Shown here: positions 53,903 to 63,771 of the stretch, piece after piece
Numbering within the stretch: position 1 is the first letter of the stretch
Layout of the letters: every line of letters starts with the position of its first letter
From: Orobanche coerulescens
Taxonomy: Eukaryota > Streptophyta > Magnoliopsida > Lamiales > Orobanchaceae
Reading direction: 5' to 3'
DNA: 64,000 nucleotides
NCBI GenBank assembly: GCA_033398695.1
Contig: JAWKAU010000226.1
Span: forward strand, 1-64,000
Translations under genes and position numbers: made by a program
The notes under the pieces: generated by a model
The model's input: the letters and a program-made list of their open reading frames with translations, nothing else
Database searches by the model: none
What the model was told of the DNA's origin: nothing

Positions 53903-55117
53903 TGATACGAATTATCCCGGGAGAGGTGGATACGTATCGTTCGGAGTGTGCGTAAGAATATTTTAGCGGAAGGCTTTTTACGATTAAGGTGTTTTTGGAT
54001 GTATTTTGTGGGAGTAATATCGAATATGACGATGAAAATTCAAACAAATGAAAAATAGAAGTAATATCGGAAAAGGTGATAATATCGATCAAAGTGATTC
54101 GATCGAACAAGAACAAAGGTTTATCGAATTAGACCTATAATTCGATAAGGTGATTTCTTCTCAAGACCTATTGAGAATCAATCGGATTAATACTCGAAAA
54201 CGCGTCGAATAAAAATCAAGTTTCGGTAAAAGTCATTTACCAATGATAGAAACACAAAGTGTAATTCTTTCACATTCAAATTCATCATACTATTATTACA
54301 AGGCTAATCAACTCCTACTTATAGGAGGTGAAGTCTTACAACTAAGGAATCAAACAAAAAAATAAAATAATTCAAAGATTTATAAAATCTTTGAATAATC
54401 AAAACAAATCAAATAAAATACATACAAGAAAGATAAATCACAAAATGGGGGAAACATAATCCCTAAAATAAGTAAAAAGGAAAAGAGAAGTCAAAAATAC
54501 ACAAAAGTGTATAAAATATGTGGGCTGCCGGCAGGGACTCGACCGTGTCCCGTGACACGGCCGCGGCGGCCGATCGGCGGGCGAGGACTCGGCCGTGTCC
54601 GCTTGACACGGTCGTGGCGCGACAAGGGCGTCGGCAGTGACTCGGCACGGCGCGCGCGACAAGGACCGACGATGGCTTCGGCCGTCGCGCGCGACAAGGA
54701 CGTTTGGCAGGACTCGACCGTGTCACCTGGCACGGTCAGGTTGGTCGGACAGCGAGATCTCCTTATACGGAAGAGTGTGACTCGACCATGTCGGACGACA
54801 TGGTCGGGTTCGGCCGACAGTCAGTTTGGTTAATCCGGCACATCTCGGCACGGGCCGTGTCGGACGACACGGCCGAGTTCGCCGGCAGCGCTCGGCATTT
54901 TCTGGCAGGTGCGATATTTTCCGGTAGGCTCGACATTTTCCGGCAGGCGACGATATTTTCCGGCAGGCGAGGTCATTTTCCGGCAGGTTGTGTCATTTTC
55001 CGGCTTGTATCCGTTTTCTCGCCTAAAAATGTCGCCGTACGTGCATGACGCGTCGTAAGGCCGTTTAGTTTGATCCTTGCTCCGTCTTCTTTATTTTGAC
55101 TAGTTAATTTCGTATCA
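53903..55117 (-). repeat. TE-G 5' LTR (right copy)
   Basis: 1215 bp, starting on the minus strand at 55117 (TGATACGAAATT). The CACGGCCGTG-type array lies at about 54538-54880 and has an extra repeat of the 'ttttccggcaggc' type relative to the left copy, which explains part of the length difference. Confidence 0.92.
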
Positions 55118-57619
55118 GTTCAAGTTCAAGAACCTTAACAATGAGAAACGTTGCAAATACGCTATTCTCAAGTTAGGGAAGGGCGCTTCCCTATGGTTCG
55201 AGGGTGTGAAAACACAATGAGCTCGTGCGGGAAAGGAAAAGATCCGTTCTTGGAATTCTTTGAAGAAAAAACTGCGTAAAAGATATGTCCCGACATCACA
55301 TCAGTTAACCTTGTACCAAAAGATTGCCGAATTCGTGCAAAGGAAACTACGTGTGGGATAATACATTGAAGAATTTGAAGGCTTGGCCTTAATGGGAGAA
55401 CTCGAAGAAAATGAAGAACAAAGAATATCACGTTTCTTACGTGGCCTAAACCGAAACATTGCAAATACGGTGGAATTATACCCCTATGGAGATTTTGACA
55501 CTTTATGCGGACTATGCATAAAGATAGAAGCTCAAAACAAGGTGAAGTTTGCCAAACCCGAATTCCCATACAAATTCGGAAATGCAAGTACCGGCTCAAG
55601 TTCGACTACGAAACTTACCGCGCCTTTTCAAGTCCCTACCCCGGCCCCGAAGGTTCCTCACGTGTCCAAAGAAATGAGTTTGACTAAAGTACGATGCTTT
55701 AAATGTCAAGGCTTTGGTCACTATCAAAATGCATGTCCAAATAAACGGGTGGTCACGTTAAGAGAAGATCTTGCGGTCCGAGACGAACTTTTAGTCGAGG
55801 ACGAGAAGGAAGGCCTTGGTGACGTATTTAATAGGGAGGTCGAGGAAGAGAACGAGGAATGCGAGACTTATGATGCTCCGGAATATGATACTGCTTTAGT
55901 ACTTCGAGCTCTACATACCAAAATCATTCCAAGTGATACGGAGCAAAGAGACCAAATCTTTTATTCCAAATACCGAATCAGAGAAAAATGGAATAGTTTG
56001 ATAATCGACGGAGGAAGTTGCACGAATGTAGCTTTCAATGAGATGGTTACAAAATTCGGTCTAACTACTATGGCTCACCCGAGACCGTATGCTTTACATT
56101 GGCTCGATGATGGAAGTAAAGTGAAGGTGTCGAGACAAGTGCGGTTCAACTTAACTGTGGGACCATACGGAGATGATGTGTTATGCGACGTACTCCCGAT
56201 GGACACATGCCACATACTTTTGGGACGACCATGGATGTTCGACCGAGATGTTTTACATCGAGGTTGGAGTAATGAATATGAATTATGAGACAAAGGAAAG
56301 AAGATTGTACTCAAACCGATGTCCCCGCAAGCTATCCGTTCGATGAGTTATAGTAGAGTGCAGAAACCGAAACTCACTATGCTTGCTAGCGAGAGGGAAA
56401 TGGAACATGCCATTAATGACGGGGAGCCAGTATATTTGGTGATGTTTAAAGAGACACGGGACGAGAACATGGGAGTACAAAACGGAGGAGAGATAGATAT
56501 GTTATTACATGAATTTGAGGATGTCTTTCCCGAAGAATTACCGCCGGGTTTACCACCTATTCATGGTATTGAACACCAAATCGATCTTATACCGGGAGCA
56601 CCACTTCCTAATAAAGCCGCCTATAGATGTAATCCCAAGGAGACGAAGGAGTTACAAAGACAAGTCAAAGAACTTTTGGACCGCGGGTATGTCCGGGAGA
56701 GTTTGAGTCCGTGTGCGGTTCCGGTCTTACTTGTCCCTAAGAAAGATGGTTCTTGGTGAATGTGTGTGGATAGTCGGGCCGTGAACAATATCACCATCAA
56801 GTATCGGTTCCCTATCCCGAGACTTGATGATATGATAGACGAACTACATGGTTCGGTTGTCTTTTCAAAAGTTGATTTACGAAGCGGATATCATCAAATT
56901 CGAATGCGAGAAGGTGACGAGTGGAAGACGGCCTTCAAAACGAAAAATGGATTATATGAATGGACTGTTATGCCGTTCGGTCTTACAAATGCACCAAGTA
57001 CCTTCAAGAGGTTGATGAACGAAGTGCTTAAACCATTTCTGGGGAAATTCGTGGTTGTATATCTGGATGACATCCTGATCTATATTCGATCATTACAAGA
57101 ACATTTCGAGCACTTAAGGCAAGTCTTCAAAACTTTGAGGGACCGAAAACTATATGGAAAAAAAGAGAAGTGTTCATTCTTAGTCGAGAGTATAGTTTTT
57201 CTTGGCTATGTAGTTTCGAAGGATCGAGTGGTGGTTGATCAAACAAAAATCGAAGTAATTAAAGTCTTGGCCGACCCCTACGACCGTGACAGAAGTGAGG
57301 TCATTTCACGGACTTGCTTCTTTTTATCGGAGGTTTATTCGAGACTTTAGCACCATTTCAAGTCCGATAACGGAGTGTTTTAAAAAGGGACCATTTGTAT
57401 GGAACGGAGTTGCCCAAGGAGCATTCGAAAATTTAAAAGCCAAATTATGCGAAGCACCGATCCTAACACTACCCGATTTTACTCAACCATTCGAAGGAGA
57501 ATGTGATGCTAGTGGAGTTGGAATTGGAGTGGTTCTTATTCAAGGTAAACGACCTATCGCTTACTTTTCGGAGAAATTAAATGGTGCTCGGTTGAATTAT
57601 TGCACTTACGATAAAGAAT

Positions 57620-57817
57620 GGGTTCTATCTTTTATAATACCAAACCATAAAAGTAACAAGTTATATATCCTCATTCATAAGAGTATAAGTTTTTTATACC
57701 TTTTAGTGATAGATTTAAGGGTATTAATGTCTTTTGGTATCAATAACTTACACTCTTATGAATGAGGATATATAACTTATCAATTTTATGGTTTGGTATT
57801 AAAAAATTGATTCTCAC
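57620..57817. mobile_element. 198-bp MITE with ~70-bp terminal inverted repeats
   Basis: The left end (gggttctatc) and right end (gattctcac) are arms of an inverted repeat about 70 bp long. The best-matching part includes AATACCAAACCATAAAA and AAGTTATATATCCTCATTC, present in both arms. A 9-bp duplication, ataaagaat, flanks it at 57611-57619 and 57818-57826. The gap it makes falls exactly inside the RNase H codons for [10 protein letters not shown]. No ORF. A 9-bp TSD with long TIRs fits a Mutator-like MITE; the family is unconfirmed. Confidence 0.88.
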
Positions 57818-57826
57818 ATAAAGAAT

Positions 57827-59337
57827 TCTATGCTATCGTAAGGGCCCTTGATCATTGGAGTCATTACCTTCGGCCGAAACATTTTATTCTACACTCAGAC
57901 CACGAATCATTGAAATACATTAACGGACAACACAAACTGAGTCTGAGGCATGCCAAGTGGGTGGAATTCCTACAATCGTTTCACTTTTCATCCAAGTACA
58001 AAGACGATAAAAGCAATGTCGTTGCGGATGCGTTATCTAGAAGATATGCTTTACTTTCTACTCTGGAGGTTCGGTTACTTGGTTTCGAAATGTTGAAGGA
58101 GTATTATGAAAATGATACGGATTTTGGAGAAGTTTTTACTCATCGCAAATTTGGTCCGTTCAGGGAGTTCATGATACAAGATGATTTCTTATTTAAAGGA
58201 AATAGACTATGTGTTCCAAAACATGCGGTTCGGGAATTGTTGGTTCGGGAGGCTCACGGAGGAGGCTTAACAGGTCACTTTGGCACGGCTAAGACATTGG
58301 AGGTATTTAAAGAACATTTCTTTTGGCCAAAAATGCTAAAAGACGTTTACAATGTTTTAAGTAAATGTGTAACATGTCACATCGCAAAGAGTTCGTTCAA
58401 ACCGGGATCGTATATGCCTCTACCGATTCCAGAAAGACCGTGGGAAGATGTATCAATGGATTTTATCGTCGCTTTACCCCATACTCAACGAGGTAAAGAT
58501 GCTATTATGGTGGTCGTTGATCGTTTCTCGAAGATGGCTCATTTCGTGGCTTGCAACAAAACCGACGACGCAAGTAACGTGGCCGATTTATACTTCCGAG
58601 AGGTGGTTCGTTTATATGGAGTTCCAAAAACTATTATTTCGGATCGGGATTCGAAATTTCTTAGCTATTTTTGGAATACATTATGGAGGAAAGTGAGAAC
58701 AAAGCTCTTGTTAGCACTTCACACCATCCTCAAACAGATGGTCAAACCGAAGTCACAAATCAAACGCTAGGAACGTTGTTGCGAGGACTTGTGAATAAAA
58801 CGCAAAAGGATTGGGACATGAAACTTGCTCATGTGGAATTTGCCTATAACCGATCCCCTACACATGCCACGGCACATTCTCCCTTTGAAGTCGTTTACGA
58901 GTTAAATCCTTATATACCCTTAGACTTGATTCCATTGCCGAAGGACGAGTTGGTACACAAAGATGTGGAATCTAAACTTAAATCGATGATCAAGTTACAC
59001 GGACAAATACACGATCGAATCAAAGAGGTGAATGACGCATACAAACGGAAATCCAACAATCACAGAAAACCGAGACTATTCGAAGTAGGCGACTTGGTTT
59101 GGGTACACTTAAGAAAAGAGAGATTTCCTAGTAAATGCAAGAACACACTTATGCCGAGGGCCGAGGGACCTTACAAAATCATATCTTCTTACCTTGACGA
59201 TGAGGGAATGCATATAAAGTAGAACTTCCAGGCGATTATGGAGTACACACCACTTTTAACGTGGGCGATCTATCTTCTTACCTTGACGATGAGGGAATCA
59301 CTGAATTGAGGTCAATTCCTTTCAAAGGGGGAGGAGA
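57827..59337 (+). pseudogene. TE-L RNase H end and integrase
   Basis: The frame continues after the MITE with [20 protein letters not shown] and [19 protein letters not shown]. Integrase shows a zinc motif ([22 protein letters not shown]), [15 protein letters not shown], and [14 protein letters not shown] frameshift near 58710 precedes [15 protein letters not shown]. The GPY part ([12 protein letters not shown]) is followed by a 28-bp local duplication (59182-59209) that replaces codons before VELPGDYG-type sequence. The end FNVGDLSSYLDDEGITELRS runs through the polypurine tract (AAAGGGGGAGGAGA) into the LTR. Confidence 0.9.
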
Positions 59338-60244
59338 TGATGCGATATTGACACATCCAATCGAAGTAAACGAAGTAAGAATTGACGTAAGTGATGATAC
59401 CACGTTGCGTGCACATGCACCTACATACTTCGGTGAGAAAACAAAAATAATCGGAACCGGGTTAACTTAGACGTATCAAACATGCATACGTATGCATGTT
59501 CATGCATACTAATCGGCCACATTGGGGGGAGATTCGGCCGATTGTGTTTGGAGATCCATGAGGATCTTTGTCCCCTCTAGTTTCAAGATTTCTTTTCATT
59601 TTCTAAGTCCACCACAAGAAATTCAAAGATAGGAGATTTGGCTCACTCCACACCTCACCAAATTCGGCCGAACAAGGAGGAACATGCCAAGGAGTTGCTT
59701 CTATTTTTCAAGCCTTTGTCAAAGTCTTATAAAAGAGTATCACATGTGAAAGATTTTGTCCCCTCCACACCCATACCTCACGGCCGAAAGCAAGGAGTGT
59801 CCAAGATTGGTGTTGATTCCTTTTTCTTTGTCAAAGTCTTGTTAGAATAGTTTAATCTTTGTTTGATTTTAGTTTGATCTTGTAATGGCTATTTATAGGC
59901 CACATTTTCAGCCTTTTGAAAGCATCTTGAATCATAAAAACGAAATACATTTTGTATTACTTCTTGTCGAATGATTTTCATCAAAACCTTGGTTATAATT
60001 CGATGCGTTTTCGAGTTGTAATCTAATCGATTCTCAATAGGTTTTTAGGAAAGATTACCTTATCAAACTATAGGTCTAGTTTGATAAATCACTTTCATAT
60101 TGTTCTTGATTACGTAAGCTGAATTGCCCTACTTTCGGTTATTTTCTTACGAGCGTTACATATATTCGAGTGTTGTGAGGATCAAAAATATTTCCACTGC
60201 ATTGTATGCGAGTTTACGTCCATTTGAATACGTAATTCGTATCA
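59338..60244 (+). repeat. TE-L 3' LTR
   Basis: This 907-bp LTR starts TGATGCGATATTGAC. Open in the tail frame to 59470: NEVRIDVSDDTTLRAHAPTY, FGEKTK, stop. The palindrome TTCGGCCGA occurs repeatedly before the TATTTATA box at about 59891. It is about 21 bp shorter than the 5' copy. Confidence 0.93.
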
Positions 60245-61150
60245 ACCCTAAAGCGAAGCGGTTGTCAACATCATCAAGATACGGGAAGAGAACGGTCCAA
60301 CTCATACCCATTGTATTTGATTTAATTTTGGCCCTACAATTGAAGACAAATCGGCCATGACATGAAGAAGTCTTAGATCATCATCATCATCAAAGTCATG
60401 ATATGTGTATCATGAATATCTAGCAAGAAGATTTGGAAGGAGACTTTGAAGAAAGATAATTCAGCCCTCTATTTCCATATAGCCGTTCACTCCATCATCA
60501 AAGTCATGAGTATGATTAAAGTCTTCTCAAGAGTATCTGGCATGAATGATAATTCATCCCCACAATTCTGCTAGCCGTTTCCTCTCTCAAATCGTCTTAA
60601 AGTGTATTTTAGTTTGTTTGATTTTCTTCCCTCTAAAGACTTGTAAGTTCATTTATTTCTTTTTCTTTGATTTAGTTGACTAGAGAAGGCTCCTCTTAGT
60701 TATTTAAAGGCCATTTTCGGATGTGTAAGAGGGCAGATTTTTATCCATCATAAACGTATTGTTTTACTTGAGTTTTATTAACTCTTTGTGTTCGGTTTTG
60801 TTACTATACAAGGCAGCCTTCGTTTTCTTCACCCGAAGTGTTGTTTTTCACCTTGATTCTAAAATTCTACGTACGTATATTTGTTGGGTTCTAGAATTAT
60901 TTTTAGAGTTTGCATTTTGCGATTCGTAGGGTTGAGGACCGATTATCTTCCATCAACTTTACATCCCTCCTTGTTACGTTACATTTCAACCCACTATACA
61001 TCAAACTACGCTTCCGCATTACTCGAAGTCATATCTTACTCCAACTAAAAATCATATTATCATATCACTCCAGACATTTCAGATCCCTTCATTTTTCCAA
61101 GTTCATATCACCTTTGAAAACGAATCAATCATATCCAAGTTCATATCATT

Positions 61151-61160
61151 TGGTATCAGA
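61151..61160 (+). promoter_or_regulatory. TE-M primer-binding site
   Basis: TGGTATCAGA follows the LTR end TTCATATCA after two bases (tt). The match to the iMet complement stops after 10 bases, probably because the inverted segment starts close by. Confidence 0.65.
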
Positions 61161-61197
61161 TATTTTCAAACGAACTTGGGCACATATACAAGTTCAA

Positions 61198-61350
61198 TCA
61201 TCTTCGAGGAAGAATTGGTCGTCGTACTTGTGGTTTTTCTTTTTGACGAAATGTTTCCATCTTTCCATCAATCATTTGTTCAAGTTGTTTCATCATCAAC
61301 TTCATATCAAACTTTGGAGATGAATGAGATGATCCTCTGATATCCGACAT
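61198..61350 (-). pseudogene. Inverted fragment of TE-M leader and gag start
   Basis: On the minus strand, ATG at 61350-61348 opens a 50-codon frame: MSDIRGSSHSSPKFDMKLMM, then KQLEQMIDGKMETF. This resembles the start of plant gypsy Gag. Upstream of it on the same strand, 61452-61430 reads TATCATT, then TGGCATCGGAG and ACAAGGTCC, that is, an LTR end, spacer and primer-binding site. The ~290-bp block is therefore the element's own 5' region in reverse, sitting between the forward primer-binding site and RT. Confidence 0.62.
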
Positions 61351-61439
61351 GATGTTATGAAGTTGTTTCGTTGGTATGAAAAAAAAGGTGATTAAGTGTT
61401 ATGAAAATATAGTAAGGTGGAACGTAAGGTTGGACCTTG

Positions 61440-61991
61440 TCTCCGATGCCAAATGATATGTTAGACGAATTATACGGTTCTAGCGTGTTCTCTAAAATTG
61501 ATCTTAAAAGTGGTTATCACCAAATTAGGATGACAGAAGGAGACGAATGGAAGACTGTATTTAAAACTAAATTCGGACTGTACGAATGGATGGTTATGCC
61601 ATTTGGTTTAACTAACGCCCCCAGTACCTTTATGCGTTTAATGAACCATATTTTGCGTGCCTATTTAGGAAAATTCGTAGTTGTGTATTTTGACGACATA
61701 CTTATATATAGCAAGAATTTGGAAGAACATGTTGAACATCTCCGAATGGTAATAATGGTACTTAAGAAGGAAAACTTATATGCTAATCTAAGCAAATGCA
61801 CTTTTTGCACAGATAGACTAGTATTTTTGGGATTCATTGTTAGTGCTCAGGGAATTCAAGTAGATGACGAGAAAATTAAAGCCATCCAAGAATGGTCAAG
61901 TCCTAAGAATATATGAGAAGTAAGAAGTTTTCATGGTTTAGCAAGTTTCTACTGGAAGTTTGTACCAAATTTCAGTTCCATAGCCGCACCT
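61440..61991 (+). pseudogene. TE-M pol: truncated reverse transcriptase
   Basis: RT starts abruptly at [20 protein letters not shown] and continues through [37 protein letters not shown] and [14 protein letters not shown] at 61914-61916 falls before [20 protein letters not shown]. Gag, protease and the first RT third are missing. It is more divergent than the E/F/H/K/L group (YFDD rather than YLDD). Confidence 0.88.
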
Positions 61992-63751
61992 ATGACTGAA
62001 GTAATGAAAAAGACTGTAGGCTTTCACTGGGGAGAAGCTCAAGAAACGGCCTTTCAATTATTAAAGAAAAAACTGACTAAGGCCCCGGTATTATCCCTCC
62101 CTAATTTTTCTAAATCTTTTGAGATTGAATGTGACACTTCAGGAACAGGAATAGGAGCTGTATTAATGCAAGAAGGGAAACCTTTATCTTACTTCAGCGA
62201 AAAATTAGGTGGTCCTACACTCAACTATCCGACCTACGACAAAGAACTCTATGCGTTGGTAAGAGCTTTGAAAACGTGGCAGCATTATCTATGGACAAAA
62301 CAATTTGTGATTCACACGGATCATGAATCGCTAAAACACCTTAAAGGGCATCATCGACTCAACAAACGACACGCTAAATGGGTAGTGTTTATTGAAACTT
62401 TTCCATATGTTATTCGTTACAAAAAGGGAAAGGAAAATGTGGTCGCCGATGCTCTCTCACGAAGATATACACTTATCTGCACTCTTGATGCTAAATTGCT
62501 CGGTTTTGAACATATTAAACAATTGTATATCAATGATAATGATTTTGGGCAAATTTACAAAGAATGTGAACAAACAGCTCACGGACAATTCTACAAACAT
62601 AATGATTATTTATTTCATGGAAATCAGTTATGTATCCCTTCTTGTTCATTACGAGAATTATTTGTGCATGAAGCACATAGCGGTGGTTTAATGGGACACT
62701 TTGGGATAGCAAAAACTTTAGCTATTTTACATGAGCATTTTTATTGGCCACATATGAAACGAGATGTTGAACGAATTTGTAGTCGATGCATTACCTGTAA
62801 ACAAGCTAAATCAAAAGTTTTACCAAATGGACTATATACACCCTTACCTATATCTACCGAACCATGGGTAGATATATCGATGGATTTCATTCTAGGACTA
62901 CCAAGGAGTAAAAACGGAAAAGACTAAATTTTTGTGGTAGTTGATAGGTTTTAAAAAATGGCACACTTTATTTCATGTCACAAAACTGATGATGCTTCAC
63001 ACATCGCAAATCTATTCTTTAGAGAAATAATAAGACTACAAGGAATGCCTCGGACAACTGTGTCTGATCGAGATACAAATTTTTTAAGTTATTTTTGGAA
63101 AACTTTGTGGGGAAAACTGGGCACAAAACTACTATTTTCAACTACTTGCCATCCCCAAACAGACGGACAAACTGAAGTTGTTAACAGAACATTATCCAAT
63201 TTATTAAGAGCAGTTATTAAAAAGAATATCAAAACATGGGAAGAAAGCCTCCCTCACGTTGAATTTGCATATAATCGATCGGTACATTCAGCTACTAAAT
63301 ATTCTCCGTTCGAAATTGTATATGGCTTTAACCCCTTAACTCCCTTGGATTTAATTCCTTTGCCTATTTCTGAGTTTGTTAACTTAGACGGTGCTAAGAA
63401 GGCTGAGTTTGTCAAGAAAATACATGAGCAGACACGCCTAAATATTGAAAGGAGAACTGAACAATATGCCAAGCAAGCCAACAAAGGGCGCCGTAAGGTA
63501 ACATTCGAACCAGGGGATTGGGTTTGGCTGCATATGAGAAAAGAAAGATTTCCAGCACGACGACGATCTAAGCTACTCCCCCGAGGAGATGGTCATTTTC
63601 AAGTCCTAGAACGCGTCAACGATAATGCCTACAAGCTGGATTTACCAGGTGAGTATAATGTTAGTACTACTTTTAATGTGGCTGACTTAAGCTGTTTTGA
63701 TGCAGGGGACGAAACGGATTTGAGGGCAAATCCTTCTCAAGAGGAAGGGAA
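61992..63751 (+). pseudogene. TE-M pol: RNase H and integrase
   Basis: RNase H shows [38 protein letters not shown] and [12 protein letters not shown]. Integrase shows a zinc motif ([22 protein letters not shown]), [15 protein letters not shown], then TAA at 62925-62927 and again at 62952-62954 (RF-stop-KMAHF), [28 protein letters not shown], and [22 protein letters not shown]. The end, [20 protein letters not shown], runs into the polypurine tract (AAGAGGAAGGGA, 63740-63751). Both TAAs sit at positions where relatives have Ser in the second case. Confidence 0.88.
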
Positions 63752-63771
63752 TGATGAGAACCCACTGGATT
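63752..63771 (+). repeat. TE-M 3' LTR start (20 bp before TE-N)
   Basis: TGATGAGAACCCACTGGATT follows the polypurine tract and is cut at 63771 by another LTR. The frame (DENPLDL) is open here, as in the U3-encoded tails of the other elements. The rest is outside the window. Confidence 0.72.

Larger units (their letters stand above)
31548..55117 (-). mobile_element. TE-G: small non-autonomous LTR element with a novel ORF
   Basis: Minus orientation. The 5' LTR is at the right (53903-55117, 1215 bp) and the 3' LTR at the left (31548-32745, 1198 bp). The TSD is gttcg (31543-31547) and gttca (55118-55122), one base different. Without TE-H the interior is only about 768 bp and the element about 3.2 kb. 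It encodes a single 442-aa ORF with no gag, protease, RT or integrase. It is inserted in gag of TE-L. LTR composition (CACGGCCGTG repeats, U3-encoded tail) resembles TE-F and TE-I. Confidence 0.92.
31337..57618 (+). pseudogene. TE-L gag-protease-RT-RNase H, interrupted by TE-G
   Basis: ATG 31337 opens MDFSDVDFMEKLREALHNLQ. TE-G splits the frame at 31547 and it resumes at 55123. Stops occur at about 55217 (TGA) and 55350 (TAA), both in gag. An open stretch 55383-56288 has the knuckle [15 protein letters not shown] and protease [14 protein letters not shown], and ends in TGA. A further TGA lies at 56757-56759 beside KKDGSW. RT ([27 protein letters not shown] in place of YLDDILIYS) runs to a one-base insertion near 57265. 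RNase H follows to the MITE at 57620. The TGAs at 56286 and 56757 fall where sister copies have CGN Arg codons. Confidence 0.9.
30334..60244 (+). mobile_element. TE-L: CRM-like gypsy element hosting TE-G and a MITE
   Basis: LTRs are 30334-31261 (928 bp) and 59338-60244 (907 bp), with TSD accct at 30329-30333 and 60245-60249. Without TE-G it is about 6.3 kb including the MITE. Its ends are TGATGCRATATTGAC and TTC(A/G)TATCA. Gag-pol is heavily damaged by at least four nonsense codons, three frameshifts, a MITE and a local duplication. TE-C has the same LTR type. Confidence 0.94.
30223..61148 (+). repeat. TE-M 5' LTR, interrupted by TE-F and TE-L
   Basis: Visible parts are 30223-30333 and 60250-61148. 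The first part and its continuation to about 60360 are open in one frame (PVTKARAKQFNESINGLVQI, IWDNEIAKKPIEMDP, then SRYGKRTVQL), a Pol C-terminal tail encoded in the LTR. The rest holds a TATTTAAA box (60701-60708) and ends TTCATATCA at 61148, just before a primer-binding site. The true start, which by the 3' LTR should read TGATGAGAACCC, lies left of TE-F and is not visible. Boundaries are inferred from the junctions of F (TSD gtttg) and L (TSD accct). Confidence 0.7.

Noticed and set aside
60250..61148. Possible host gene or promoter between TE-L and TE-M pol
   Set aside because: The TATTTAAA box, terminal TTCATATCA and following primer-binding site identify it as the LTR of TE-M.
61198..61350. 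A separate small gene on the minus strand
   Set aside because: The preceding minus-strand LTR end and primer-binding site show it is an inverted gag start of the same element type.
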